Assembly: GCA_017517325.1 (NCBI GenBank)
Contig: JAFWZW010000003.1
Location: forward strand, 1-64,000
Direction of reading: 5' to 3'
Source: Clostridia bacterium
GTDB taxonomy: Bacteria; Bacillota; Clostridia; Oscillospirales; SIG627
DNA length: 64,000 bases
Within the stretch, counting starts at the first letter, position 1. Each line of letters opens with the position of its first letter. Under the pieces are notes generated by a model. It was not told where the DNA came from. It made no database searches and saw nothing but the letters and a program-made list of their open reading frames with translations. This document shows, one piece after another, positions 48,809 through 58,919 of the stretch. The translations under genes were made by a program, and so were the position numbers.

Positions 48809-51087
48809 ACTTCCTCTTTATCGGTCGTAATGCAAATTTTACCATCCTTTACCGAGAGACGAACGCCACGGATCAAACGTTCACGGTCTGCCACCAGATG
48901 ATCGGCAACGGGATCCTCAACGCGGGTCTGCAGGAATCGCGCCATATTTCTCGCACCGTACTTTTCACTGTAGCTTTCCTCAGCAATATATGCCACAACG
49001 GCATCGTCATAGGAAAGAGCAAGGCCTTTTTCTGCCATAGCATCCTTCAGTTCACGCATACGCAAGGCAGCGATTTTCACAAAATCCTCGCGGGAAAGCT
49101 TGCGGAAGGTGATGATCTCATCCACGCGGTTAATAAATTCGGGGCGTAAAAACGCTTCCAGCCCCTTCAGGGTGCGGGAGCCTTCGGCGTCATCCAGACT
49201 GTGGCCAAAGCCTGAAATGCCGGAGCGCACCTGACTGCCGGCGTTGGTGGTCATCACGATAACGGTATTTTCAAAATTGATCTCTTTACCGTGGGCATCG
49301 CTGACCTTGCCGTCATCCAGGATCTGCAGGAGCACGTTGAGTACGTCGGGATGTGCCTTTTCGATCTCGTCAAACAGTACTACGGAATAGGGCTTGCGGC
49401 GGATCTTCTCCGTCAGCTGACCAGCATCGTCATAGCCCACGTAACCGGGAGGTGAACCGATGATACGGGAGACTGCGTGCTTTTCCATATATTCCGACAT
49501 ATCAAGACGAATGAGAGCATCGGGCGTATCAAAGAGCTGACAGGCAAGCTGCTTGACCAGCTCCGTTTTACCCACACCCGTGGGTCCTGCAAAAATAAAG
49601 CTGGCAGGCTTTGCCTTTACGCTGATACCGGCACGATGGCGCTTGATGGCACGGCAGACGGCATCCACCGCTTCATCCTGTCCGATGATATGATCGGAAA
49701 GGATCTCTTTCAGACCTACGATCTTTTCAAATTCATTTTCGGAAATGCTGGCGGCGGGAATCCCCGTCCAGGATTCAATGACGCGGGCAATATCCTCGAT
49801 GGTCAAAGCAATACCGTCACGCTCACGGGAGAGTCTTGAAAACTCATCCTCCAAGCGCATTTGCGACACCTTGATCTCTGCAATGCGGGCGTAGACGGAA
49901 TCATCGGGATCGCTTTTGGATTCCAGTTCTTCCCGCTCGGAGCGAAGGGTTCCCAGTTCTTTGGAAATGGCGTCGATCCGATTGATCACGTCACTTCCGA
50001 TGGCCTTTCCTGCGCAGGCTTCGTCCAGAATGTCAATGGCTTTATCCGGCAGGAAGCGATCCGTAATGTACCGCTCCGAAAGATTTACGGTGGTGCGAAG
50101 GATGCCCTGAGGCACCTTCAGGCCGTGAAAGGCTTCGTAATACTTCTTTATGCCTTCCAAGATCTCAATGGTTTTGGAGGCGTTGGGCTCTTCCACCATC
50201 ACGGGCTGGAAGCGGCGTTCCAAGGCCTGATCCTTTTCAATATATTTGCGATATTCCGCAAGAGTCGTGGCGCCGATGATCTGAATTTCACCGCGGGAGA
50301 GAGCGGGCTTTAAGATATTGGCACAGCTCATACCGCCTTCCGCATCCCCGGCCCCTACGATGGTATGGATCTCGTCGATCACCAGAATCACGTTCCCCTG
50401 CTTTTTGATCTCTTCCACAAGGCTCTTCACTCGGCTTTCAAATTGGCCGCGGAAATGGGTTCCGGCAACCATTGCCGTAAGATCCAGAAGAAAGACCTCT
50501 TTATCCTGCAGACGCACCGGGACCTTTTTGTCGGCAATGGCTTGGGCCAAAAGCTCTGCAATGGCGGTTTTACCCACGCCGGGCTCACCGATCAGGCAAG
50601 GGTTATTCTTCTGTCGGCGGCAGAGGATCTGGATCACACGGGCAAGCTCGGCTTCTCTGCCGATGACCCGATCCAGTTCCCCGCGGACGGCCTTGCGAGT
50701 CAGATCCAAGCAATATCCTTCCAGCATTTTAGAGTGCTTAGGCGCTTTTTTTCCGCCTTTTTCTCCACGGTTGTTGCCGGAGGATTCTTCCTTTTCGTTA
50801 TCGTTTTTCACGGGAACGGGAGGCGTAATGGCGCCGAACAGAGCACCAAGATCCATAGCGGAAGCATCCCCGTCCTGAGAGGCCTCCACCATTTGCTCCA
50901 TTTGCTGTTCAAAAAGCTCCAGATCCTCTTCACGGATCCCCATTTTTTCCATCTGATCTGCCAAGGGCATAATTTTCAGTTCCTTGGCACAACGAATACA
51001 AAGCCCCTCAGAGGTGACCTTTTCACCCTGGATCTTGTTTACGAAAATAACGGCGGGGCGGACCTTACAACGGGCACATAGTTTCAT
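48805..51087 (-). CDS. clpE: ClpE-like AAA+ protease ATPase with N-terminal zinc finger
   Basis: 760 residues. The N-terminus has Cys4, Cys7, Cys30 and Cys33 as a zinc finger, typical of ClpE, in place of the double Clp N-domain of ClpC. Two AAA+ modules follow: Walker A GEPGVGKT (about 170) with VILVIDEIHT, then GPTGVGKTEL (about 495) with VVLFDEIEKAHPDVL. A short coiled-coil M-domain (about 390-425) with UvrB-like KSDPDD sequence and a C-terminal D2-small domain complete it. It unfolds substrates, probably for ClpP. It could be named ClpC in some annotations. Confidence 0.88.
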   Translation of the reverse strand: MKLCARCKVRPAVIFVNKIQGEKVTSEGLCIRCAKELKIMPLADQMEKMGIREEDLELFEQQMEQMVEASQDGDASAMDLGALFGAITPPVPVKNDNEKEESSGNNRGEKGGKKAPKHSKMLEGYCLDLTRKAVRGELDRVIGREAELARVIQILCRRQKNNPCLIGEPGVGKTAIAELLAQAIADKKVPVRLQDKEVFLLDLTAMVAGTHFRGQFESRVKSLVEEIKKQGNVILVIDEIHTIVGAGDAEGGMSCANILKPALSRGEIQIIGATTLAEYRKYIEKDQALERRFQPVMVEEPNASKTIEILEGIKKYYEAFHGLKVPQGILRTTVNLSERYITDRFLPDKAIDILDEACAGKAIGSDVINRIDAISKELGTLRSEREELESKSDPDDSVYARIAEIKVSQMRLEDEFSRLSRERDGIALTIEDIARVIESWTGIPAASISENEFEKIVGLKEILSDHIIGQDEAVDAVCRAIKRHRAGISVKAKPASFIFAGPTGVGKTELVKQLACQLFDTPDALIRLDMSEYMEKHAVSRIIGSPPGYVGYDDAGQLTEKIRRKPYSVVLFDEIEKAHPDVLNVLLQILDDGKVSDAHGKEINFENTVIVMTTNAGSQVRSGISGFGHSLDDAEGSRTLKGLEAFLRPEFINRVDEIITFRKLSREDFVKIAALRMRELKDAMAEKGLALSYDDAVVAYIAEESYSEKYGARNMARFLQTRVEDPVADHLVADRERLIRGVRLSVKDGKICITTDKEEV

Positions 51088-51090
51088 ACT

Positions 51091-51732
51091 TTACTTTCCT
51101 TCAACGGATTCACGTTTCTTTTGTTCTTTTTTATTTTGAATGATCGCATCCTTGGTGGATTCGATCTGAGATGCATAATTAAACACGTACATAACGAAGG
51201 CCATGAGCATCACGAGAATGAGAATGATGCAGAGAAGATTAGCCAAAAAGAGGTCGCCGCCGGCCACAGTATGAAAAAAATGAACTACACAGATCAGAAC
51301 GTACCATACGATGGTGGCAAGCTTTCCGCACCAAACGGCGGAAACGTAGACGTTGCTTTTTGACATAATCAGATAGGCGCCGACGATCATCACGATCTCC
51401 TTTGTGATAATGATCACCGCTAAGATCACGAAGGGGCCGCGGAAGGCAACGGCAAGGCATATGGTAACCGCAACCTCCAAAAGCTTGTCGGCAAGAGGAT
51501 CAAGGAGTTTTCCTACGTTGGTGATCCAGTTATTCCGACGAGCAAGAAAACCGTCCACCGCATCGCTGATTCCGGCTAAAATGAAAACGATGCCGGCAGC
51601 ACGAAGCTGTTCCGCCTGGGTGCCGCGATCGATCACGCCGAAAAAGAAGAGAACGTAGACGGGCACCAGAAGAATGCGGAATGCAGATATGTAATTGGGA
51701 ATTTGCTTTGCTTTGAACGCAAGTGATTTCAT
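51091..51732 (-). CDS. pgsA: CDP-diacylglycerol-glycerol-3-phosphate 3-phosphatidyltransferase
   Basis: 213 residues with about five membrane helices. The CDP-alcohol phosphotransferase signature is seen in DAVDGFLARRNNWITNVGKLLDPLADK. It makes phosphatidylglycerol phosphate, the committed step to PG and cardiolipin. A longer charged tail than usual (NKKEQKKRESVEGK) ends it. Confidence 0.93.
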   Translation of the reverse strand: MKSLAFKAKQIPNYISAFRILLVPVYVLFFFGVIDRGTQAEQLRAAGIVFILAGISDAVDGFLARRNNWITNVGKLLDPLADKLLEVAVTICLAVAFRGPFVILAVIIITKEIVMIVGAYLIMSKSNVYVSAVWCGKLATIVWYVLICVVHFFHTVAGGDLFLANLLCIILILVMLMAFVMYVFNYASQIESTKDAIIQNKKEQKKRESVEGK

Positions 51733-51735
51733 TTC

Positions 51736-52452
51736 TTATCCTTTCGTGATGGAGAACATTCCAAAAAAATCAAAACCTGAGAGAAATTTTAAAAGATAAG
51801 TCTGTTCAGGGTCAAACGAAGCCAAAAAAGGATTGGGGCTACTACCGATCCAGGGGGCGGCGGAAACCAAAATTGCAGACAATACAAGCACCAGAAAAAA
51901 GCCCTGCAGAGCACCTGCCAAAAGACCCAAAAAACGGTTTGAAAAATTAAGAATCGGAAGTTTGGAAATCAGATCCAGAAGGTGCACCGCAATGCGAACG
52001 GCAACGGAAAACACCACGAATAAAAGGAAAAACGCCAAGGCGTAGGAGGCGGCATCAGCCAAAGGCAAGGCCACGAAGCCGGAAACGGTATCTGCAGCGG
52101 CATCCCCCACGGTCTGAGAAGCGGTGGCCACATGATCTGCAATGGCTTCAGCATCAGTTCCAAAGCGCGCAAGAAGCTGTTGACAGCTTTCCGGCAAAGC
52201 GGAAAAATCAATGCCGGATGCGCTCTGCCCTATTTCTTGAGACAAGACAGTCAAAAAGCGCTGACGCAGAAACGGATAGAAAAACGCAGAGCTGAAAAAG
52301 GAGCCAAGGGGCTTTGCAAACAACGAGGTGAGGAAAAAGGCAATAATACTGCCGAAAAAGCCGAAAAAGCTTTTAATAAAGCCACGCTTCTTTCCCATCC
52401 AGATGCATAGGATCAAAATAGCCAGAAGCAGAAGGTCGATCAAAATATTCAT
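51736..52452 (-). CDS. CvpA family membrane protein
   Basis: 238 residues. N-terminal helices IDLLLLAILILCIWMGKKRGFIKSFFGFFGSIIAFFL match the CvpA/colicin V production family. An extracellular loop of about 80 residues separates them from two further helices (about 125-200). In Firmicutes these are envelope proteins of undefined role. It overlaps the DUF5711 gene by 4 bases. Confidence 0.88.
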   Translation of the reverse strand: MNILIDLLLLAILILCIWMGKKRGFIKSFFGFFGSIIAFFLTSLFAKPLGSFFSSAFFYPFLRQRFLTVLSQEIGQSASGIDFSALPESCQQLLARFGTDAEAIADHVATASQTVGDAAADTVSGFVALPLADAASYALAFFLLFVVFSVAVRIAVHLLDLISKLPILNFSNRFLGLLAGALQGFFLVLVLSAILVSAAPWIGSSPNPFLASFDPEQTYLLKFLSGFDFFGMFSITKG

Positions 52453-53630
52453 TTCGAATCTCCTTTCTTATCTAAAAAGCGGATCTTGGCGGTAGTATCG
52501 GAGCAAAGGATCACCGTATCCTCCGAAAGCACGCCGAAATCGGAATATTCCCCATCCAGCGTATAGGATTTCATTTCTTCATCAGCACGAAGCACGTAAA
52601 GCTTGGCGTGAGTCAAAACGTAAACGGTATCTTCCCAGGTTTCTACCTTGAGGATCTGAGAGGAAAGCTTTTCAGAGATAAGCTCCTGACCTTTTTCGTC
52701 AAATGCGCGCAGACGGAAATTGACACCGATGGAGAGCTCGTCCTGCACGATACAAAAGAGTTCTTCTCCCAAAGAGATCTGCTCAAGACTTCCAGCGGGA
52801 ATGGATGCACTTGCTACCGTTTCCCCATCATCCATAAAGGTAATGGTTTCATCGGTAACCAAAACGGCAAAATCACGATGAGATCGGACGGCAAGCGGGA
52901 TCTGATCCGCAAAGCTTACGGTATAAAGGGGTATCTCTTCCCCAAGCTTCAACCCGATCATCTCCCCAAGCAGTTCGCCGTTCTGGGTTTTGACGGTGGT
53001 AACGTTCAAAATGTTTTGATCGGAAAGGTAAGCGTCTATCGCAAACTTATCGGCAGAAAGCCAGCGGTGGATCTCTTCAAAATCCCGATCGTAAACGAAG
53101 ACGGCGGAATGGTAGGATTTTTCAGAGGTGACCACGCAAAAGGCACCGTCACCGTTGATGGATACGCCCTGTACCGCATAGTCAAAGGTATTTTCATACA
53201 GCAAAGAGAAGGAATTATAAATGCGAACCTGATAACCGCCCAGATCGTAAATGGCAAGATATCGGTCACCGCAGACGGCGGTGGGATTGGTCATACTGTA
53301 AGAATCGGTCATAACGGCACTGCCGCGGCGGTCGTAAAGAGTGACACCGCTTTCGCTGACCAGTGCAAGGTCGCCGCGGAACACGTGGAAGCGGTTGCCG
53401 GAATCGGCGTTGTAATGGATCACCGTTTCCTCGTTAAAGGTACCGGATGAGGAAAAATCCAGATATTTGATCAAATAGCGGAGGTTTTCGATGGTAATAT
53501 CGTTTCTGAAAAGGATCAGACCGCCCAATAAAAAGGCAACGAGCACAATAATGGCCACAAGTTTCATTCGCTTGAATTTTTTTACCTTGATCTCAGAACG
53601 GGTATCCCCCATTTTTTCTGCTTGGTTCAT
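52449..53630 (-). CDS. DUF5711 family membrane-anchored beta-propeller-like protein
   Basis: 393 residues. A cytoplasmic basic N-terminus (about 1-20) and one membrane helix (about 23-42) precede a long extracytoplasmic domain. The domain's repeated strands (VFRGDLALVSESGVTLYDRRGSAV, YLAIYDLGGYQVRIYNSF, AFCVVTSEKSYHSAVFVYDRDF) suggest a beta-propeller of about seven blades. No catalytic residues are apparent. Function unknown. Confidence 0.82.
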   Translation of the reverse strand: MNQAEKMGDTRSEIKVKKFKRMKLVAIIVLVAFLLGGLILFRNDITIENLRYLIKYLDFSSSGTFNEETVIHYNADSGNRFHVFRGDLALVSESGVTLYDRRGSAVMTDSYSMTNPTAVCGDRYLAIYDLGGYQVRIYNSFSLLYENTFDYAVQGVSINGDGAFCVVTSEKSYHSAVFVYDRDFEEIHRWLSADKFAIDAYLSDQNILNVTTVKTQNGELLGEMIGLKLGEEIPLYTVSFADQIPLAVRSHRDFAVLVTDETITFMDDGETVASASIPAGSLEQISLGEELFCIVQDELSIGVNFRLRAFDEKGQELISEKLSSQILKVETWEDTVYVLTHAKLYVLRADEEMKSYTLDGEYSDFGVLSEDTVILCSDTTAKIRFLDKKGDSK

Positions 53631-53666
53631 GCGCTCTCCTTTCTATTTTGATCGCAATATTTTCTT

Positions 53667-54410
53667 TTAATCAATCTCCGTATAGTAAACGCGCTCCAGA
53701 TAAAGCCCCTGAGGCGGCACCGTAATGCCCGCAAGCGTGCGATCGCCCCGCTTCAGAATCTCGGGGATCTCAAGGGTAAGCTTCCCCATCTCACGGGAAA
53801 TCAAGGTGCCCACCATAATTCTCACCATATTATAAAGGAATCCGTTGCCGGTGACCTTAAATTCGATCAGATCCCCCTTGCGTTCAACGGAAAAGCCGTA
53901 AATAGTACGCACCGTATCCTCCACAACGGAGCCCGTTGCCGCAAAGGCGGCAAAATCGTGCTTTCCAACATACCCCTGAGCCGCAAGATGCATCCGCTCT
54001 GCATCAAGGGGGCGGGGAAAGAAATAGGCGCGGTGCACCTGAAAGGGATCACGCAGACGTGCGTTGTAGACCCGATAGCAATAGGTTTTTCCTTTGCAGG
54101 AAAAACGGGCGTGAAACCCTTCCGGTGCCGCTTTGGCGCTTTGCACCGCAATGCCGGCGGGCAAGAGAGCGTTTAGGGCCAATGGGAGCCGCTCCAAAGG
54201 AAAGGGCGACGGAATATCCGCGTGACAAACGAAGGTCTTGGCGTGAACCCCCGCATCGGTACGGCTGCAGCCCGCTACGGGAACGGGTGAACCGAATATC
54301 TTTTTCAGGGCAGTCATTAGTTCTCCTTGAACGGTAACGGCATTGGACTGTATTTGCCAGCCGTGAAAATCCGTTCCGTCATAGCAGAGGGTCAGGATCA
54401 CACGGGTCAT
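53667..54410 (-). CDS. truA: tRNA pseudouridine(38-40) synthase
   Basis: 247 residues, standard length. Catalytic Asp in SRTDAGVHA (about 60-68). Also DFHGWQIQ near the N-terminus and GNGFLYNMVRIMVGTL near the C-terminus. It acts on the tRNA anticodon arm. It overlaps ecfT by 4 bases, the classic ecfA1-ecfA2-ecfT-truA order. Confidence 0.96.
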   Translation of the reverse strand: MTRVILTLCYDGTDFHGWQIQSNAVTVQGELMTALKKIFGSPVPVAGCSRTDAGVHAKTFVCHADIPSPFPLERLPLALNALLPAGIAVQSAKAAPEGFHARFSCKGKTYCYRVYNARLRDPFQVHRAYFFPRPLDAERMHLAAQGYVGKHDFAAFAATGSVVEDTVRTIYGFSVERKGDLIEFKVTGNGFLYNMVRIMVGTLISREMGKLTLEIPEILKRGDRTLAGITVPPQGLYLERVYYTEID

Positions 54411-55234
54411 AATCTGCCACCGAAATCAAAGGGCAAATAGCTACAGAACACGATGCCGGAAAAGAGGGCAAGAAGAAGTAACGTAGCGACAACGTCAGTC
54501 AGAGAAAGACGCATAACCTTTAGGCGCGTTCTCCCCTCTCCGCCCGTATAACAGCGGCACTCCATCGCCACCGCAAGGTCTGTTGCTCGAGAGAAGGCGG
54601 AAACGAAAAGGGGAATGAGAATGGGCACCAGAGCCTTAGCACGGCGAAGAAGACTGCCTGTTTCGAAATCCACACCGCGAGCTTTTTGAGCGTTGATGAT
54701 CTTCTCCGTCTCTTCAATGAGCGTAGGCACGAATCGAAGTGCTAAGGACATCATCATAGCAAATTCGTGAACGGGCACCCGAAGCTTTTTCAAGGGAGAA
54801 AGCAGACTCTCCAGAGCATCGGTCAGATCCATAGGGCTGGTGGTATAGGTCAGAAGAATGCTGGTTCCCATCACCAGAGAAAGGATACGGATGATCATAA
54901 AGAGGGCGCGCCAGACCCCTTCGGGGTAAACGGAAATAAAACCAAGGGTAAAAAGCGGTACTTCTCCCGTAGTCCAGAACAGATTGATCACGGCGGTAAA
55001 GACCGAGATAAACACCACGGGCTTCAGGCCCTGAAGGATCACCTTCAGCGAAATATGGGAAAGAAAAGTCAAACCGACCACCAGAACGGAAAGATAAAGG
55101 AAGGACGGAAGATCTACGGCGAAGAACACCAGGATCACAAATGCCAGCATCAACAGAATCTTCATACGGGGATCCAGGCGATGCAGAAGGCTATTTCCCG
55201 GGAAATATTGACCAAGGGTAATATCTTTCAGCAT
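54407..55234 (-). CDS. ecfT: ECF transporter transmembrane subunit EcfT
   Basis: 275 residues with about six membrane helices. N-terminal GQYFPGNSLLHRLDPRMKI is conserved. The coupling helices carry the ARG motifs in KARGVDF (about 186-192) and related C-terminal segments. It links the two ATPases to vitamin-specific S components such as the PanT-like protein at 17.7 kb. Confidence 0.95.
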   Translation of the reverse strand: MLKDITLGQYFPGNSLLHRLDPRMKILLMLAFVILVFFAVDLPSFLYLSVLVVGLTFLSHISLKVILQGLKPVVFISVFTAVINLFWTTGEVPLFTLGFISVYPEGVWRALFMIIRILSLVMGTSILLTYTTSPMDLTDALESLLSPLKKLRVPVHEFAMMMSLALRFVPTLIEETEKIINAQKARGVDFETGSLLRRAKALVPILIPLFVSAFSRATDLAVAMECRCYTGGEGRTRLKVMRLSLTDVVATLLLLALFSGIVFCSYLPFDFGGRL

Positions 55235-55235
55235 T

Positions 55236-56093
55236 TCAAGTGCCCTCCTTCAACAGTTTTTTCAAAAGAAAGAGTGCATCGGAAACGGTATGAACGGAAG
55301 CGGGAACGGGAATGCCACGCGCCTTCAGATCCAGAATAAGCCTTGTGATCTGGGGCAAGGCAAGGTGGGCTTCCGTTAATTTTTCAGGATCGGAAAACAC
55401 CTTTTCCACCGTGTCGTGAAGAAAAGCCGTACCTTCCTTCAAAACCAGAAGCTCATCGGCAAAGCGGGCAACGTCTTCCATACTGTGTGAGATAAGAAGA
55501 ACGGTTTTTCCTCGCTCACGCTGGTAGGTCACAAGTCTGCCCAAAATCTCTTCTCTGCCGCTGGGATCCAGCCCTGCGGCGGGCTCATCCAGCACCAATA
55601 CCTCGGGATCCATTGCCAAGACCCCTGCAATGGCAACGCGGCGTTTCTGACCGCCTGAAAGCTCAAAGGGGGATTTATCCATCAGATCCGGCTCAACACC
55701 GGTAAAATGGGCGGCCTCCTCCACGAGACGTTGGATCTCTTCGTTGCTCTTCCCCCTATTTTTGGGACCGAAGGCAATATCCTGAAAGACCGTTTCTTCA
55801 AACAACTGGTATTCGGGGTACTGGAAAACAAGCCCAACGCGAAAACGTGCTGCATGGCGGGACTTGGCGTTTACAAAAAGCTCTTCCCCGTCTAAAAGCA
55901 CTCTGCCCTCCGTGGGGCGGAGAATGCCGTTAAGAAGCTGGGCAAGAGTGCTCTTGCCTGAGCCTGTATGACCGATGACCCCCGTAATTTTACCCGGCGT
56001 GAAGGAAAGATCTATATCCTGCAGGGCAACCTTTTCAAAGGGGGTATCGGGGCTATAGCGATACGAAACGTGCTCTAATCTGATTTCTGCCAT
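55236..56093 (-). CDS. ecfA2: ECF transporter ATPase EcfA2
   Basis: 285 residues from ATG 56093, right after the ecfA1 stop. Walker A GHTGSGKS, Q-loop QYPEYQLF, signature LSGGQKRRVA and Walker B VLVLDEPAAGLDP are all present. It pairs with EcfA1 as a heterodimeric motor. Confidence 0.95.
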   Translation of the reverse strand: MAEIRLEHVSYRYSPDTPFEKVALQDIDLSFTPGKITGVIGHTGSGKSTLAQLLNGILRPTEGRVLLDGEELFVNAKSRHAARFRVGLVFQYPEYQLFEETVFQDIAFGPKNRGKSNEEIQRLVEEAAHFTGVEPDLMDKSPFELSGGQKRRVAIAGVLAMDPEVLVLDEPAAGLDPSGREEILGRLVTYQRERGKTVLLISHSMEDVARFADELLVLKEGTAFLHDTVEKVFSDPEKLTEAHLALPQITRLILDLKARGIPVPASVHTVSDALFLLKKLLKEGT

Positions 56094-56094
56094 A

Positions 56095-56964
56095 CTACTC
56101 TTTTCCAAATAAGCTAAAAATAAAGTCTGCAGCTTCCTTTTCATCTAAAATTCCTTTGGGGAATCGGAAGCGTTCTGCCAGAACGGGATCCTCGGAAAGC
56201 AGGTGGACAAGCTCCGTTACTTGGGGCGCATCCAACCCCGCTGCGTGAAGGAATGGAACGTCAGAGAAGATCTCCTTCGGGGTGCCGTCACGCACCACTC
56301 TTCCCTCTTCCATTACGATCACCCGATCCGCCTGCACCGCTTCATCCATATGGTGGGTGATCAGAACTACTGTCATTTTTTCTACGCGGTTCAAGCGCAG
56401 AATGGTCTCCATAATCTCACGGCGCCCCTGAGGATCCAGCATTGCGGTGGATTCATCAAAGAGAATGCATTCCGGCTTCATTGCCAAAATGCCCGCAATG
56501 GCGATTCTTTGCTTTTGACCACCTGAAAGCTTGTGGGGGGAATGTTTGGCAAATTCCTTCATTCCCACGGTTTCCAGCGCCTCGTCTACCAAAGAGCGGA
56601 TCCGGTCTGAAGGGATCCCTAAATTTTCGGGGCCGAAGGCAACGTCCTCCTCCACCAGATTGGAGACCAGCTGGTTATCGGGATTCTGAAACACCATTCC
56701 CGCTCTTCTTCTGATGGGAAGAAGATTTTCTTCCTCAGCGGTATCCATTCCAAAGGCGGTGACTCGCCCCGACTGAGGCACCAAAATACCGTTGAGAAGC
56801 TTTGCCAAGGTACTTTTTCCGCTTCCGTTGCGCCCTAAGACGGCAACGAAGTTCCCTTTTTCAATGGTAAGGGAAACCTCCCTCACCGCTTTTTTCATTT
56901 CCTCCTTATCCGTTTCATACTGAAACGAAACGTTTTCGCAGGAAAGGATCACATCCGATTTCAA
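56095..56964 (-). CDS. ecfA1: ECF transporter ATPase EcfA1
   Basis: 289 residues. Walker A GRNGSGKST, Q-loop QNPDNQLV, signature LSGGQKQRIA and a Walker B that reads CILFDESTAMLDP, where EcfA1 proteins normally have Glu then Ser. The first gene of the ecf module, 4 bp after a methyltransferase gene. Confidence 0.95.
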   Translation of the reverse strand: MKSDVILSCENVSFQYETDKEEMKKAVREVSLTIEKGNFVAVLGRNGSGKSTLAKLLNGILVPQSGRVTAFGMDTAEEENLLPIRRRAGMVFQNPDNQLVSNLVEEDVAFGPENLGIPSDRIRSLVDEALETVGMKEFAKHSPHKLSGGQKQRIAIAGILAMKPECILFDESTAMLDPQGRREIMETILRLNRVEKMTVVLITHHMDEAVQADRVIVMEEGRVVRDGTPKEIFSDVPFLHAAGLDAPQVTELVHLLSEDPVLAERFRFPKGILDEKEAADFIFSLFGKE

Positions 56965-56967
56965 ATC

Positions 56968-57840
56968 TTACTCCTTTTCCCAACGGGTCGCAAACCCGCA
57001 TGGTAAGCATTTTCCGGTGCTTTTCACCAAAAGCCCCACTTCGTCGGAGGTCACTTTGCCCCCAAACCGGCGGCAGACCTCTTCGTTCACAAGATACGAA
57101 ACGGCACTTCCTGAAAGGCCGGTGGTATAAGAATTTACAAGGAAAAACAAAGGATCGTCACTGAGGATGGCGGCGGTCTCGCGGATCAGATCGTGAATAC
57201 TGTCCTCCAGATGCCACATTTCCCCTTTCGGCCCTCTTCCGTAGGAGGGCGGATCCATTACGATCCCGTCGTAACGGTTGCCGCGGCGCGCTTCACGCTG
57301 AACGAATTTCAGCGCGTCGTCCACCAGATAGCGGCAGGGTGCATCACCCATGCCGGAAAGCTGCATATTTTCCTTTGCCATTGCCACCATATTCTTGGCG
57401 GCATCCACGTGGCAGACAGAAGCACCGCCCCGTGCTGCGGCAAGAGAGGCACCGCCGGTATAGGCAAACAAATTCAGGACCTTAACTTCTCTGCCCTCCT
57501 CACGGCGCTTTTCGCAAAGGCCGCGGATCCAATGCCAGTTCACGCCCTGCTCAGGGAATACGCCCGTGTGCTTGAAGCCCATAGGCTTTACGTGGAAATC
57601 AAGACCGGCGATACGGCACTTCCATGATTCGGGAAGGCGATTTTGATTCCAGGCACCGCCGCCGCTGCGGGAGCGGGAATAGACCGCATCTGCCTTTTTC
57701 CAAGCAGGGTGACGACGGATCCCCTTCCAAACCACCTGAGGATCGGGGCGGATCAGGATATACTCACCCCAACGTTCAAGGCGCTGACCGTCAGAGCAAT
57801 CCAAAAGTTCGTAATCGTCAAGAGACTCTAAATACCACAT
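56968..57840 (-). CDS. Class I SAM-dependent methyltransferase (rRNA type)
   Basis: 290 residues. SAM motif VLNLFAYTGGASLAAARGGASVCHVD and catalytic DPPSYGRGPKGEMW fit the 23S rRNA cytosine-C5 methyltransferase superfamily (RlmI-like), but a PUA domain is absent. The N-terminal 90 residues are unlike the classic enzymes. The RNA target cannot be named. It shares its first base with the ruvB stop. Confidence 0.82.
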   Translation of the reverse strand: MWYLESLDDYELLDCSDGQRLERWGEYILIRPDPQVVWKGIRRHPAWKKADAVYSRSRSGGGAWNQNRLPESWKCRIAGLDFHVKPMGFKHTGVFPEQGVNWHWIRGLCEKRREEGREVKVLNLFAYTGGASLAAARGGASVCHVDAAKNMVAMAKENMQLSGMGDAPCRYLVDDALKFVQREARRGNRYDGIVMDPPSYGRGPKGEMWHLEDSIHDLIRETAAILSDDPLFFLVNSYTTGLSGSAVSYLVNEEVCRRFGGKVTSDEVGLLVKSTGKCLPCGFATRWEKE

Positions 57841-58919
57841 CAGTTCCCATCCTCCTCAAAGCCTTCCATTCTCAACTGCGCCGATTCCGTGGGTACGGAG
57901 ATGCCCAAGTGGCGATAGGCGTGAGGGGTAACACATCTTCCTCGGGGGGTACGGGACAAAAAGCCGATCTGCATAAGATACGGCTCGTAAACGTCTTCAA
58001 TGGTCACCGCTTCTTCACCGATGGTGGCAGAAAGCGTTTCCAGCCCCACGGGGCCGCCTGAAAAGTTACGAATGATGGCGGTGAGAAGCTTACGGTCCAC
58101 CTGATCCAGCCCCAGATGATCCACCTCCAGCCGTTCCAGCGCCATTTTGGCAATGGCATCCGTTACAACACCGTCGCCCTTGACCATAGCAAAATCACGA
58201 ACGCGCTTCAGTAGGCGGTTGGCGATACGGGGCGTACCGCGGCTTCGGCTTGCGATCTCCAGCGCACCGGTAGGCTCGATGGGGATTCCCAGAATGCCCG
58301 CAGAACGGGAAACGATGGAAGCCAATTCTTCATTGGTGTAAAGCTCCAAGCGCATCAGCATACCGAAACGGTCGCGCAGAGGTGCGGAAAGAGAGCCTGC
58401 ACGGGTGGTGGCGCCGATGAGCGTAAAGCGCTCAAGGGGAATGCGAATACTCCGCGCCGCAGGTCCCTGCCCCATCATAATATCCAGAGCAAAATCCTCC
58501 ATTGCGGGATACAGAATCTCTTCAATGGCGCGGGAAAGACGGTGGATCTCATCGATAAAGAGAACGTCACCCGCGGAAAGAGAGGAAAGAATGGCGGCCA
58601 GATCACCGGGCTTTTCAATAGCAGGGCCCGAGGTGATCTTAATACCCACTCCCATTTCGTTGGCAATAATATGGGAAAGGGTGGTTTTACCCAGACCGGG
58701 AGGGCCGTAGAGCAAAATATGATCCAGCGCTTCGCCCCGAAGCTTTGCAGCCTGAATGAAGACACGAAGGTTTTCTTTGATCTTTTCCTGACCAACGTAA
58801 TCAGAAAGGCTTTGGGGGCGAAGGGAAAGCTCTTCCCCCACCTCCTCTGCCGCATCGGCGGGGGTAAAGCTGGCAGATACGATGCGATTTTCAAAATCGG
58901 TTTCAAAATCCTGTGTCAT
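57840..58919 (-). CDS. ruvB: Holliday junction branch migration ATPase RuvB
   Basis: 359 residues. Walker [12 protein letters not shown] (about 65-75), Walker [12 protein letters not shown], sensor ATTRAG and the C-terminal winged helix with [17 protein letters not shown]. It forms hexameric rings that drive branch migration with RuvA. It overlaps ruvA by 4 bases. Confidence 0.97.
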   Translation of the reverse strand: MTQDFETDFENRIVSASFTPADAAEEVGEELSLRPQSLSDYVGQEKIKENLRVFIQAAKLRGEALDHILLYGPPGLGKTTLSHIIANEMGVGIKITSGPAIEKPGDLAAILSSLSAGDVLFIDEIHRLSRAIEEILYPAMEDFALDIMMGQGPAARSIRIPLERFTLIGATTRAGSLSAPLRDRFGMLMRLELYTNEELASIVSRSAGILGIPIEPTGALEIASRSRGTPRIANRLLKRVRDFAMVKGDGVVTDAIAKMALERLEVDHLGLDQVDRKLLTAIIRNFSGGPVGLETLSATIGEEAVTIEDVYEPYLMQIGFLSRTPRGRCVTPHAYRHLGISVPTESAQLRMEGFEEDGN